Assembly: GCA_905197685.1 (NCBI GenBank) | Contig: CAJJZS010000006.1 | Location: 85,735-149,734 of the forward strand | Direction of reading: 5' to 3' | DNA: 64,000 nt | Source of the DNA: an uncultured Oscillospiraceae bacterium | Lineage (GTDB): Bacteria > Bacillota > Clostridia > Oscillospirales > Ruminococcaceae | In this document: one piece after another, positions 1-7,701 of the stretch | Layout of the letters: every line of letters starts with the position of its first letter | Position numbering within the stretch: position 1 is the stretch's first letter | The notes under the pieces: generated by a model | Told to the model about the DNA's origin: nothing | Databases searched by the model: none | Seen by the model: only the letters and a program-made list of their open reading frames with translations | Program-made: the position numbers and the translations under genes

Positions 1-151
1 AATATTCGCTTTCGATATTGGGAATGACAAGATTTTCCATAAACTTTTTAATAAAGGTGGATTTTCCCGTGCGAACCGGTCCGACCACTCCGATATAAAT
101 ATCGCCTCCGGTCCGTTGGGCAATATCGCTGTATATGCTGCGGCTATCCAT
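1..151 (-). CDS. spoIVA: Stage IV sporulation protein A (SpoIVA), N-terminal part
   Basis: Partial gene running off the left edge; about 50 N-terminal residues are visible. The peptide opens MDSRSIYSDIAQRTGGDIYI and continues with GVVGPVRTGKST, the P-loop of the SpoIVA ATPase. SpoIVA is known to hydrolyse ATP and polymerise on the mother-cell face of the forespore membrane, as the base layer of the spore coat. The ATG ends at 151 and has an AAGGAG-type ribosome site just upstream. It lies 27 bp downstream of the SipL-like gene on the same strand, so the two are probably co-transcribed. Too little is visible to comment on the middle or C-terminal domains. Confidence 0.93.
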   Translation of the reverse strand, partial: MDSRSIYSDIAQRTGGDIYIGVVGPVRTGKSTFIKKFMENLVIPNIESEY

Positions 152-178
152 TCTGTCATCACTCCTTCTTTTTATTCT

Positions 179-1810
179 TTATTCGGATAAAATCGGAATC
201 AGAAGCATCTGCCGTTCACTGACATCTCCGTTCTCTTCCAACTGCGCCTGCGCGTTTGCCTCCATTACCGCCGACATTCCTGTATGGTAGCGCTTTGCAA
301 TCTCCCAGAGGTTTTCCCCACGATCCGCATAGTAGATTGTGAGAGAACAATCATCTTCTCTCTGAATCGGCTTTTCCCGGTCAATTATCACATCTTCCAG
401 GACATTCTGCCTTGTCATGGCGCAGATACAGCCGTCCACCTGAATCTGACAGCGCAGCTGTGCCGTTGCGCCGCTGCGGTTATAGTCAAATCCTGTCACC
501 TCTGCCCGAGGCAAAAACAGCAGCGATGCAGATTCGTCCGATTTTGGCAGAGGGAAGCTGCACTCGGTCTGTTCGGTTTTATCGTAAAAACGCACGTTTC
601 CTTCCTCATCCTGCGCCAACAGACAAAGATTGACATGAATCTGGACTACCGCTTTATCCTCCCCGTTTTCACTGACAAAGCGCACCGGACACTGCTGTGT
701 ATCCGCCCAACCTGTCAGGATATTTCCCACTCCGTCCGGCAGTTGGGCTTCTCCCTTATACAGGCAGCTCTGCCCGACAGTATCAATCAGGCTTAAAAAT
801 CCCATGTTTTTCTTTTTTCCCTCGCAGATATACCGGGTAGAGTAGCAATCGTCCGCTAAGGTCAGCTGCTGCTTACGGTAGACCATTGCCTTTGCCAACA
901 CCTGCGCGCGCAGCTCCAGAACGGTATTTTCTCCGTCACCGTCCGATTTAGGAACCAGTTCATATTCACACACCTCATAACGAACCGAACAAACGCAGCT
1001 GTCATCCGCTTCGGGCGCATCAATCACACCGCTAATCGGAAAAACAAATTCCAGCTGCTCCGGCTTTGCCGACTGCTCTTCCGCGCTGTCCGGGCAATAG
1101 AGGGCAGAAATCTTTAACTCCCCCTTGCTGATAATCTTTCCGGAAATCAGCTTGTCATCCGAAACCACTGCGCACAGGCGGGAAAAAATCAGGTTTCGGA
1201 TTGCCGGTTTTTCTTTCGGCAGTTCCAATTCCTCCCGAATATCCATACATTCCGTTGCCTGTTCTATCAGCGCGTTTTGCTCTGCAATTTTTTTACGCAG
1301 CTGGATTCCCGACTGATTTTCCGAGGATTCTCCTTCCGCCTGCTCAAGCTGCGCAGTATCTGTCACCGCCTGCTGTTGGGAAGCTGCAACCACACAAATT
1401 TTATGTCCGACTGCCGCGCGCACTTCCATTCTCCGCTTGCTGACTGCGCGGCAGTTGCAATAAGAGGAATCGTCCGAATCAAAAACAAGCGCTTTCTGCG
1501 CTTCTGCTTTCAGGTCGATGGTTTTTGTGTATGGCAGCTTGCAGTCGATGCTGCGCAGCCGAAGTTCCCCGCCCGCGCAGTCTTCTCCCAGATACAGCAC
1601 CGTAATGCTGCACACCCCCTCCAGACAAAGCTGCTTTCCCTGCGGGGTGCAGGACTTGATACACGGATGGATCAGGCATTTTAAGATTTTCACAATATCC
1701 GGACAATAGTCGGGAAGCATGAAGTCGCTTTCCAGCGGAATTTCCACCGAAGAATCGAACACCGTTTCGTTCACACACACTGCCTGCCTTGCCGTATTAC
1801 AATCCATCAT
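179..1810 (-). CDS. sipL: SipL-like spore coat morphogenesis protein (DUF3794/SPOCS plus LysM)
   Basis: 543 aa. The N-terminus (about residues 15-50, with VEIPLESDFMLPDYCPDIVK) is typical of DUF3794/SPOCS proteins. The centre is beta-rich. Roughly the last 55 residues form a LysM domain (YYADRGENLWEIAKRYHTG ... LLIPI). SPOCS-plus-LysM is the architecture of Clostridioides difficile SipL and of Bacillus SpoVID, which bind SpoIVA and anchor the coat on the forespore. Here the gene lies directly upstream of spoIVA, which supports that role. There is no signal peptide or membrane segment, fitting a mother-cell cytosolic protein. ATG-ATG start at 1810 with an AGAGAGG-like ribosome site. A sigma-E-like promoter lies about 80 bp upstream. 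The symbol rests on architecture and context, not a search. Confidence 0.8.
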   Translation of the reverse strand: MMDCNTARQAVCVNETVFDSSVEIPLESDFMLPDYCPDIVKILKCLIHPCIKSCTPQGKQLCLEGVCSITVLYLGEDCAGGELRLRSIDCKLPYTKTIDLKAEAQKALVFDSDDSSYCNCRAVSKRRMEVRAAVGHKICVVAASQQQAVTDTAQLEQAEGESSENQSGIQLRKKIAEQNALIEQATECMDIREELELPKEKPAIRNLIFSRLCAVVSDDKLISGKIISKGELKISALYCPDSAEEQSAKPEQLEFVFPISGVIDAPEADDSCVCSVRYEVCEYELVPKSDGDGENTVLELRAQVLAKAMVYRKQQLTLADDCYSTRYICEGKKKNMGFLSLIDTVGQSCLYKGEAQLPDGVGNILTGWADTQQCPVRFVSENGEDKAVVQIHVNLCLLAQDEEGNVRFYDKTEQTECSFPLPKSDESASLLFLPRAEVTGFDYNRSGATAQLRCQIQVDGCICAMTRQNVLEDVIIDREKPIQREDDCSLTIYYADRGENLWEIAKRYHTGMSAVMEANAQAQLEENGDVSERQMLLIPILSE

Positions 1811-1891
1811 TTTACCAACCTCTCTTTCTGTTTTCGGCAGCGGTTCGGTTCGTTTCCGTCTGCCTGTGCATACGCTTTGTTTCTCTACATC

Positions 1892-1920
1892 ATGTTATGA
1901 AAAAACAAAAGCGAATATGC
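1892..1920 (-). promoter_or_regulatory. Sigma-E-type (mother-cell sporulation) promoter for sipL-spoIVA
   Basis: On the minus strand GCATATT (1914-1920) is followed after 14 bp by CATAACAT (1892-1899), close to the sigma-E pattern (ATATT -35 core, CATACANT -10). The start of transcription would be near 1884, leaving a leader of about 70 nt. The sporulation genes downstream fit sigma-E control. Confidence 0.6.
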
Positions 1921-1956
1921 CGCGCAAATCGCCTTTTGACAATTCGACGCAAACGA

Positions 1957-1985
1957 TTGAAAGCTGTTGTGCGATATGTTATACT
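1957..1985 (+). promoter_or_regulatory. Sigma-A-type promoter
   Basis: TTGAAA (1957-1962) and TATACT (1980-1985) with a 17-bp spacer, about 45 bp before the start codon of the small membrane protein at 2029. Confidence 0.6.
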
Positions 1986-2028
1986 AAAAATATACTGAAA
2001 GAGAAATTCAGAAATGAGGGAGCTTTTT

Positions 2029-2394
2029 ATGAAAAATCCAAAAACATTGGTGGACTGCTGCATCATCACAGTCACCGCTTATTTAGCCGTACCGATTATC
2101 GGAATTCCTTTTATGCTGAGCGGCAGCTTTACCTTTACCACCGTTTCTTTGTTTGCAATCTTTCCCCTGCTGTGCCTGAGCTGCGGAGTGGTGTGCGGAA
2201 GAAAGAACGGACTTCAGCTGTTCTACCCTGCCCTTGCCGGTGTTTTATTTCTGCCGTCTTTATTCTTATTTTATGACACCAGCATCTGGTCCTTTGTTAT
2301 CATTTATATTTTTACCGCCTTTATCGGCGTTGCCATTGGCAGCTTTGTCCAGAAAAATAATTCGGGACGCCGCTCAAACGGCAGACTTAAATAG
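2029..2394 (+). CDS. Small integral membrane protein of unknown function
   Basis: 121 aa from the ATG at 2029, chosen because GAGGGAG lies 6 bp upstream; an ATG at 2014 in frame has no such site. Not recognised. The protein is mostly hydrophobic with about four predicted membrane segments. It has short charged ends and a basic C-terminal tail (KNNSGRRSNGRLK) that by the positive-inside rule is cytosolic. It has its own sigma-A-type promoter upstream and a strong terminator just after the stop, so it appears monocistronic. It is divergent from the sporulation pair. Confidence 0.7.
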   Translation: MKNPKTLVDCCIITVTAYLAVPIIGIPFMLSGSFTFTTVSLFAIFPLLCLSCGVVCGRKNGLQLFYPALAGVLFLPSLFLFYDTSIWSFVIIYIFTAFIGVAIGSFVQKNNSGRRSNGRLK

Positions 2395-2396
2395 CC

Positions 2397-2434
2397 AAAA
2401 ATCCCCTCCGCTCAAAATGAGCGGAGGGGATTTT
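2397..2434 (+). terminator. Intrinsic terminator after the small membrane protein
   Basis: GC-rich stem (ATCCCCTCCGCTC paired with GAGCGGAGGGGAT) with an AAAAT loop, flanked by A and T runs. It can act in both directions. Confidence 0.85.
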
Positions 2435-2458
2435 ACATACGAAATTTTCTTTTTAAAG

Positions 2459-2496
2459 CAAAAACACCCTCCGATTCTTTTCGGAAGGTGTTTTCT
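2459..2496 (-). terminator. Terminator after tRNA-Gln
   Basis: AAAACACC...TCCGA pairs with TCGGA...GGTGTTTT around a short loop, one mismatch in the stem, with a T run on the minus strand. It ends the tRNA unit. Confidence 0.75.
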
Positions 2497-2497
2497 T

Positions 2498-2573
2498 TGG
2501 CTGGGCTGGCGGGATTCGGACCCACGAGATGCAGGAGTCAAAGTCCTGTGCCTTACCGCTTGGCGACAGCCCA
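2498..2573 (-). tRNA. tRNA-Gln (TTG)
   Basis: Cloverleaf readable on the minus strand: acceptor TGGGCTG paired with CAGCCCA, anticodon loop CTTTGAC giving anticodon TTG, T-arm GGTCCGAATCC, and an encoded CCA end. 76 nt. It is separated from the upstream tRNA-His by a hairpin terminator, so it may be partly independent. Confidence 0.95.
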
Positions 2574-2599
2574 ATATATCATTTTATATTTTGATAAAG

Positions 2600-2633
2600 A
2601 AAAAAGGCTTTTTGATAGATAAAAAGCCTTTTT
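2600..2633 (-). terminator. Terminator between tRNA-His and tRNA-Gln
   Basis: Perfect stem GGCTTTTT/AAAAAGCC with a GATAGAT loop and flanking A and T runs. On the minus strand it follows tRNA-His. Confidence 0.75.
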
Positions 2634-2634
2634 A

Positions 2635-2712
2635 TGGGGTGGGTAGTGAGAGTTGAACTCACGACCTCCAGAGCCACAATCTGGCGCCCTAACCAACTAG
2701 GCCATACCCACC
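2635..2712 (-). tRNA. tRNA-His (GTG)
   Basis: Acceptor GTGGGTA paired with TACCCAC, anticodon GTG within AGATTGTGGCTCT, T-arm with GTTCAACTC, and encoded CCA. The extra 5' G (position -1) opposite C73 that marks tRNA-His is present at 2712. Confidence 0.95.
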
Positions 2713-2715
2713 ATA

Positions 2716-2792
2716 TGGCGCGCCAAGAGAGACTCGAACTCCCGACCTACTGCTTAGAAGGCAGTTGCTCTATCCAGCTGAGCTATTGGCGC
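2716..2792 (-). tRNA. tRNA-Arg (TCT)
   Basis: Acceptor GCGCCAA paired with TTGGCGC, D-arm AGCTCAGCTGGATAGAGC, anticodon TCT in CTTCTAA, T-arm GTTCGAGTC, encoded CCA. 77 nt. It lies 3 bp upstream of tRNA-His in the same transcription unit. Confidence 0.95.
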
Positions 2793-2797
2793 ATTTT

Positions 2798-2871
2798 TGG
2801 AGCGGGTGATGGGAATCGAACCCACGCGACCAGCTTGGAAGGCTGGGATTCTACCATTGAACTACACCCGC
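2798..2871 (-). tRNA. tRNA-Gly (TCC)
   Basis: Acceptor GCGGGTG paired with CACCCGC, anticodon TCC in CTTCCAA, T-arm GTTCGATTC, encoded CCA. 74 nt. First gene of the tRNA operon Gly-Arg-His-(terminator)-Gln. Confidence 0.95.
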
Positions 2872-2900
2872 ATATTGCGTGTCACTTGACAACGTAGATT

Positions 2901-2929
2901 ATTATACACAATAAAACTTTATTTGTCAA
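2901..2929 (-). promoter_or_regulatory. Consensus sigma-A promoter of the tRNA operon
   Basis: On the minus strand TTGACA (2924-2929) and TATAAT (2901-2906) with a 17-bp spacer: a full consensus promoter about 30 bp upstream of tRNA-Gly. Confidence 0.9.
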
Positions 2930-2947
2930 GCGTTTTTCCAAATTTTT

Positions 2948-3547
2948 TTAAAAATTTTCTTTTTCCAAAAAAATGGCGGTTTCATGCTGTTTTTTTCCGC
3001 TCTGTACCAAAGAAAAGCGGTATTTTTCTTTTCCAGTCAGTCTTTTTGTTTGCGCGCAGCAATTTTCGTCGCTGCACAAAACCTGTTCTTCGTTTATTGC
3101 AAAGCAAACCTGCGGCATTTTCGCAAGTCCTTTTCCCGTCCATTTAGCATATGCTTCCCGCAGCGTCCAAACAACTGCAAATCCATCCTGTTTCCCCTGC
3201 TTTTGCCGTTCTTGCAGCCATCTCTGCTCGCTTGGAGCAAACATCCTTTTTGCCACTCTGAGATTTTCGCGCAGTTCCGGTTCTATATCAATTCCAATCG
3301 GCTCATCGGACACTGCCGCCGCTGCGATTCCTTTTGTATGGCTGACAGAAACATATGCTTTTATTCCGCAAAAAACAGGCTTTCCGCTCACCTCTTTTTG
3401 CAGAGAAACTCCTTTTTTTTGCAGTTCCTCTTCGTTTTGCCCGCTCCATCTTTCCAGCGCAAGCCATGCCGCGCGCTTTCCGTCCTCGCTTTGCTGCTTT
3501 GCATCGGCTTTCTGCCGCTCTATCAAACATACAATTGTCTTTTGCAA
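2948..3547 (-). CDS. 4'-phosphopantetheinyl transferase, Sfp type
   Basis: 199 aa. The family moves the phosphopantetheine arm of CoA onto a carrier-protein serine. Key motifs: SVSHTKG, the metal-binding GIDIEP, and WTLREAYAKWTGKGL, which matches the W-x-x-K/R-E-A-x-x-K signature. Start: TTG at 3547 with GGGAGGG 6-7 bp upstream; the in-frame ATG further upstream overlaps the promoter -10. No carrier protein, NRPS or PKS gene is nearby, so the substrate could be the housekeeping fatty-acid ACP or a distant cluster. Divergent from the lipoprotein gene, with promoters that face each other across about 130 bp. Confidence 0.85.
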   Translation of the reverse strand: MQKTIVCLIERQKADAKQQSEDGKRAAWLALERWSGQNEEELQKKGVSLQKEVSGKPVFCGIKAYVSVSHTKGIAAAAVSDEPIGIDIEPELRENLRVAKRMFAPSEQRWLQERQKQGKQDGFAVVWTLREAYAKWTGKGLAKMPQVCFAINEEQVLCSDENCCAQTKRLTGKEKYRFSLVQSGKKQHETAIFLEKENF

Positions 3548-3584
3548 ACCGATTCCCTCCCGATAAAATTTACAACAATCAATA

Positions 3585-3613
3585 TTTACAGACAGAATCC
3601 CGTGTGATAAAAT
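3585..3613 (+). promoter_or_regulatory. Sigma-A-type promoter of the lipoprotein gene
   Basis: TTTACA (3585-3590) and TAAAAT (3608-3613) with a 17-bp spacer, about 60 bp upstream of the start at 3677. Confidence 0.5.
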
Positions 3614-3635
3614 ACTTTTCAGAATGATTACTTCC

Positions 3636-3664
3636 ATTATAGCGAATCATCCACCATTTGGAAA
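3636..3664 (-). promoter_or_regulatory. Sigma-A-type promoter of the phosphopantetheinyl transferase
   Basis: On the minus strand TTTCCA (3659-3664), 17 bp, then a perfect TATAAT (3636-3641). It lies within the 5' end of the longest open frame, which argues for the downstream TTG start. Confidence 0.55.
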
Positions 3665-3676
3665 GGCGGTAGTTTT

Positions 3677-4411
3677 ATGAAATCAAAACAAAAGTTAGTT
3701 ACCCTGCTTTTCATCTGTCTGGTTGCTCTGGGCGGCTGTTCCCGACCTGCCGTAGACCCGCCGGCAGAGGATTCCTCTATTGTTTCTCCCGAAGAATCCG
3801 AATCCCAAAACCAGGACGGAAAGAATGACGAGCAGGACCATTCTTCAAGCGATGAGGAAGAAAAAGGGGAACCGGAAGAACAGGACAACTCCGAAAAAGA
3901 AAATGAGGAGGAAAAAGAAGAGGACGAGCAGTCTGCCGACGCTTCTCAAGGGTGCTATCAAATCTTTGACAGCGGCTTTGAAGTTACAGTGTCTTCTCCC
4001 TTTGTTGTCAGCTATGACGAACAGGCAAACAACATGACGATTACCAGCTCCGAGGACCCCAGCTGCCGCGGATATCTGTTCTATGATTCCTCCGAACAAA
4101 GCCTCGCCCAGCTGGAAGAAACGGTAAAACAAATGGAGGACGCTTACAAAGCCGACCCAACCATCACCGATATGCAAAAATATGTGGACGATGACCAGGA
4201 AAACGGTTTGTTTTCCTTCACCTTTACCTATTCTGCGGGAGCTGCGGAAAACAGTCCTGCCGGATTTTACTTTATCCACTATCAAAAAGCGCAGCAAGGC
4301 GTTATCAGCGTCAACCTATTCACCGAACGCTCAAGCAACTCCGACGCTATGATGAAACTGATTGATTCGATTCAGCCCGCTACCGAAAATGCGCAGCAAT
4401 ACGGAAAATAA
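3677..4411 (+). CDS. Secreted lipoprotein of unknown function with acidic linker
   Basis: 244 aa. Residues 1-21 are a lipoprotein signal peptide ending in the lipobox LGGC, so the mature protein would be anchored by a lipidated cysteine on the outer face of the membrane. Residues about 25-88 are a very acidic, Ser/Glu/Asp-rich linker with no hydrophobic core. The C-terminal ~150 residues look globular (alternating beta-type segments, FDSGFEVTVSSPFVVSYDE onward), and end in an Ala/Gln-rich tail. Not recognised. A GGAAAGGCGG ribosome site precedes the ATG. It could be a surface sensor or binding protein; nothing adjacent points to a substrate. Confidence 0.8.
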   Translation: MKSKQKLVTLLFICLVALGGCSRPAVDPPAEDSSIVSPEESESQNQDGKNDEQDHSSSDEEEKGEPEEQDNSEKENEEEKEEDEQSADASQGCYQIFDSGFEVTVSSPFVVSYDEQANNMTITSSEDPSCRGYLFYDSSEQSLAQLEETVKQMEDAYKADPTITDMQKYVDDDQENGLFSFTFTYSAGAAENSPAGFYFIHYQKAQQGVISVNLFTERSSNSDAMMKLIDSIQPATENAQQYGK

Positions 4412-4496
4412 AACGTTTCCTTCCCGTTCCGACATCCTTTTTTGCCATAGTATGCTATACTGACAGCAGAAAATTTATCGGAAAGGACGTTTCACC

Positions 4497-4700
4497 ATGA
4501 AATCTGTTGTCAGCTTTTTTCTCATTATTTCCCTGTTGTCTGCCGCAGCACCGAAGGATAAACGCACACCTCCGCCAGACAGCTTGCCTGTTTTCAAGCA
4601 GGAAGTCGGTCTTTTGTCCGAACAAACCGGAGATTCCCCGCGTTCCTCCTTTTGGCTTAACATCTTAGCTGTCGGTTCTCGGCAAACAAGACTTCTGTAA
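4497..4700 (+). CDS. Small secreted or membrane-anchored peptide, hypothetical
   Basis: 67 aa. The first 18 residues are hydrophobic (VVSFFLIISLLSAAA) and resemble a signal peptide; the rest is polar with a proline-rich stretch (KRTPPPDSLP). Ribosome site GGAAAGGACG lies about 8 bp before the ATG, and a TATACT -10 lies at 4456-4461 with a poor -35. It ends directly at a strong hairpin terminator. No family recognised. The start signals favour a real gene, but it could be spurious. Confidence 0.5.
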   Translation: MKSVVSFFLIISLLSAAAPKDKRTPPPDSLPVFKQEVGLLSEQTGDSPRSSFWLNILAVGSRQTRLL

Positions 4701-4776
4701 AACAAACAGCCTTCCGTTACCGTGTTGTCTGCATCATTCGGACAACCGTTTCGGAAGGCTGTTTGTTTTCTTTTTT
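4699..4776. terminator. Long bidirectional terminator hairpin
   Basis: AACAAACAGCCTTCCG at 4701 pairs with CGGAAGGCTGTTTGTT ending near 4767; inside the large loop a second stem TTGTC/GGACAA forms. T runs on both sides. It serves the small peptide gene and the convergent pseudokinase gene. Confidence 0.8.
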
Positions 4777-4782
4777 GAAAAA

Positions 4783-6486
4783 CTAATCTTCGGAATCTTT
4801 TTTCTCTTTTTTCTTAATGACCTTTCGATCCGAATTTTTCTGACTTAAAATTTGGGTATCGTCCTCTTCCGGCTTCTTTTGTTCCAAAGGCTGTTCCTGC
4901 GGTTGTTCCGATGCCACATACAGGATAATCTGTTCGGATTTTCCCTTGTTCAGCTGTGTGCCGGCAGGCGGTTCGGTGCGGAATACAGAACCCGGCTGCA
5001 TAACGTCGCTTTCACCTTCCACTACCTTCCACTGCTTACCCATCTGAGAAAGGATTGCTGTCGCTTCCTCCAGTGTTCTTCCTGTCAGGTCGGGCAACGG
5101 TTCCTGTTGCGAACCCTTGCTGACATATAAGGTCAGGGTTGTTTTTCTGCCTATCTGTGTTCCTGAGGAAACAGACTGCCGAATAATTGTCCCTTTTTCA
5201 AAGGTTTCGCTGTATTCCTGTTCGGTTTGAAAATAGTACCACGGGTCATATTTTGGGTCATACAACACATCGTCCAGCTTTTTGCCTACAAAATTTTCTA
5301 CGGTATGCATCTGTTTTTCCTCTTCCGGCAAGGCAAGTTCTTGTTCTTTCTGATCGTCTTCCCAAGAAAAATCTCCGGAAAAAGCCGCCCAGCTATCGTT
5401 AATATAGCGGTAGAGCTTCGGCGCGCCCAAAACCAGCACCAGCAAGGTTGCCATCATGGTTATCACAACATAGGTTTTCCCGCTTCGCTGCGCTTCCTTT
5501 TGTTCCTCCTGCTCCAAACGAACCGTTGATTGATTTTTGGTATCCTCCACCCGAAAGACCGCTGTGTTGGAGGAGGTGCTTTCCAACATCTTTTCGATAA
5601 AAAGATCCATGTTGTCATATCGCCGGTCCTCTAACGGCTCCATCGCCTCTGACAGAGCGTCGGAAACGTGTTCCGGGACACTTTCTTCCGCCTGCGCTGC
5701 CGGAATCAGGGTATCCTCTTTCAGGCGCTCACAAGCCGGCGGCGGCTCTTTTCCGGTCAAAACCCGATAGGTTACTGCCGCTACCGAATAAACGTCGGTC
5801 CATGTTCCCTTCCAGTTTTCCGACTGATACTGTTCCGGCGCGGAATATCCGTCAAACAGTTCGGAGCCCAATTCTCCTTTCACTGCGCGCAGCTCGGACA
5901 ATGCCAGCCCTTTTAAAACCGGTCGCTGCTGTTCATCCAACAGAATATTCTGCGGACAGATGCCCTGATGAGTAATTCCTTTTTTGTGCAGTGAGGAAAG
6001 GGAGCGATAAAGAGGAAGCAGGTATTTTTTTGCCTGATACCAGCTCTCTTTTCCGCCTTTCTGCTGTAAATATTCTTCCAAAGTTTGCAGACCGCGACAT
6101 TCCCCCACCGCATACACGGTGTTGTTTTGTTCGATGATCTGAATAACGCAAAGCAGACACTCGTTTTCTTTTTCCGCGCGCAGTGTCTGATACAAATCCA
6201 TAAAGGAAGCTCTGAAATATTTAAACTTGGTCGCACAGTCTGAAAGCGGCTCCACCCTGCCGGTTTCCTGTTCCCGACTCACCATACTTTGAGGAAAGAA
6301 CTCTCGAATCTGCACCGTATCGCCCACTGCGTTGTCCCGGGCAAGATAGGTAATACCTTCCCCGTTTTGGGAAAGAACGCTTAAAAGCCGATATTCCCCC
6401 ACCACGCTGTTTTCCGGCAGCGCTCCCTTAACGCAGGAACAGGGCGTTCCCGCAGTTTGATTGATTTTATTTTCTTTTTCCTGCAC
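4783..6486 (-). CDS. Membrane PASTA-domain protein with a pseudokinase domain
   Basis: 567 aa, GTG start at 6486 behind AGGTGGGAG. Residues about 30-300 are a Ser/Thr-kinase fold: glycine-rich loop NGEGITY (41-47) and the APE motif (216-218) are kept. The catalytic motifs are lost: the VAIK lysine position reads R61 in QIREFFP, the HRD loop reads HQG (173-175), and the DFG position reads GLA (193-195). A single membrane helix lies at about 338-356, followed by two extracellular PASTA repeats (about 393-458 and 463-525) and a basic tail. PASTA kinases sense peptidoglycan fragments or lipid II. Without catalytic residues this is more likely a scaffold or regulator. It is convergent with the small peptide gene and has its own strong promoter. 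Confidence 0.85.
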   Translation of the reverse strand: MQEKENKINQTAGTPCSCVKGALPENSVVGEYRLLSVLSQNGEGITYLARDNAVGDTVQIREFFPQSMVSREQETGRVEPLSDCATKFKYFRASFMDLYQTLRAEKENECLLCVIQIIEQNNTVYAVGECRGLQTLEEYLQQKGGKESWYQAKKYLLPLYRSLSSLHKKGITHQGICPQNILLDEQQRPVLKGLALSELRAVKGELGSELFDGYSAPEQYQSENWKGTWTDVYSVAAVTYRVLTGKEPPPACERLKEDTLIPAAQAEESVPEHVSDALSEAMEPLEDRRYDNMDLFIEKMLESTSSNTAVFRVEDTKNQSTVRLEQEEQKEAQRSGKTYVVITMMATLLVLVLGAPKLYRYINDSWAAFSGDFSWEDDQKEQELALPEEEKQMHTVENFVGKKLDDVLYDPKYDPWYYFQTEQEYSETFEKGTIIRQSVSSGTQIGRKTTLTLYVSKGSQQEPLPDLTGRTLEEATAILSQMGKQWKVVEGESDVMQPGSVFRTEPPAGTQLNKGKSEQIILYVASEQPQEQPLEQKKPEEDDTQILSQKNSDRKVIKKKEKKDSED

Positions 6487-6523
6487 CCTGCTCCCACCTC
6501 TTTATTCCTATTGATGTAGTATA

Positions 6524-6552
6524 ACTATAACAGTAATGCCGCAGATTGTCAA
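6524..6552 (-). promoter_or_regulatory. Sigma-A promoter of the pseudokinase gene
   Basis: On the minus strand TTGACA (6547-6552), 17 bp, TATAGT (6524-6529). Confidence 0.8.
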
Positions 6553-6639
6553 GGCAAAAAGCGGCTGTTCTTCTTATTTTTCTTAAAATTCTCTGTAAAT
6601 TTTTCTGGGTTTCTTAAGTTTCCCTCTTCGATTTTCGGT

Positions 6640-7548
6640 CTAAGACAGGGTGCAAATCGGACCGATTTCTTCCCTTACCCCAAGATATCCGTCTTCTAAA
6701 AATATACGGCACAACTGCGCGGAGTCTGCCTGTAAATACTCCATTACACTGCTTAAAATCAACATCTGACAGTATACCTTTTGCGGAAAACGCCCGCCGA
6801 CCCGCTCCAAAGCTCCGGTCCATCGCAGTGAGGGTTCGCGCATCCAGCGCATTACCCGCTCCAGCGTTTCGCGGCTGAAAGTCAATTCGTCCCGCAGCGT
6901 TTCCGATTCTCCCGCCGTTAAAAAAAGAAATTTTGCCGCCGACTCCATTCCTCCCGCTTTCACAAGCCTTGTATCCCTCGGTTCCCCTGTTTTCAGAAAA
7001 CCGCTTTCCTGCAACAGGTTTGCAGCTTTCTGACGCATCTGCGCCTCCTGAAAACGGTTTGGAATCAGCGCGCTGCCCTGCCAGACAGCCCTCCACCCCA
7101 ACGGAAAGCTTTCCCGCACCGAAAGCTGCGGGTCATTGTAAAACAACTGTGTGCTGAAATCCCGGCTGTTCATTCCGATTTCCCCGCTGTGCGCCATTCC
7201 CTGCCATGCAGCCTTTGCCTGCTCCCTGCCGGACACAGCCAAAACCGGTCTGTTCAGCTGTTCTTCCAGTTCCTGCCGAAGATTTGGATCGTACCGCAGC
7301 AAACCGTAACCCACCAAAGCGATTTCCTCACACAACAGTTTTCGGGCAAGCTCCTCGCTTCGTTTGACCGATTCCGTAAGTTTTTCCGTATCAATCTCTC
7401 CGCTTTGGGCAAAAAAATCTTCCTCTTCCTCGCTTCGATGCAAACAAAACCACTGTCCGTTCTCTGCCTGCTCCGATACCGACATCTTCACCCCGTCGCT
7501 GTACAACCCGATTACCGCCCTGCGAATTCCCGACTGTTTGTCCTTCAT
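6640..7548 (-). CDS. Divergent Ppx/GppA-like phosphatase family protein
   Basis: 302 aa. The C-terminal half resembles the exopolyphosphatase/pppGpp phosphatase fold: a helix with VYCQMLILSSVMEYL in the place of the family's 'vlpaGaail..im..l' helix, then LEDGYLGVREEIG, which resembles the family's G-L-R-E-G end. The N-terminal nucleotide-binding loop (VIGLYSDGVKMSV) lacks the usual D-x-G-S-N-S, so activity is doubtful. Ribosome site GGGAGGAAG precedes the ATG. It lies upstream of the pseudokinase gene on the same strand, 153 bp apart. A polyphosphate-using enzyme is 16 kb away, but that gives no direct link. The family call is tentative. Confidence 0.5.
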   Translation of the reverse strand: MKDKQSGIRRAVIGLYSDGVKMSVSEQAENGQWFCLHRSEEEEDFFAQSGEIDTEKLTESVKRSEELARKLLCEEIALVGYGLLRYDPNLRQELEEQLNRPVLAVSGREQAKAAWQGMAHSGEIGMNSRDFSTQLFYNDPQLSVRESFPLGWRAVWQGSALIPNRFQEAQMRQKAANLLQESGFLKTGEPRDTRLVKAGGMESAAKFLFLTAGESETLRDELTFSRETLERVMRWMREPSLRWTGALERVGGRFPQKVYCQMLILSSVMEYLQADSAQLCRIFLEDGYLGVREEIGPICTLS

Positions 7549-7701
7549 CTTTTCTTCCTCCCGTATCTTGATTCTGCCCTTAGTTTTTCCCGTTCAGGCT
7601 GATTTTAATCAAATCTTTCAGAGAAATAAAGGTTTTCATTCCCTCCGGTCTGTGGTATCATTTGTAAAGAGCTATCTCAAGATACAGAAAGGATTTTCAT
7701 T

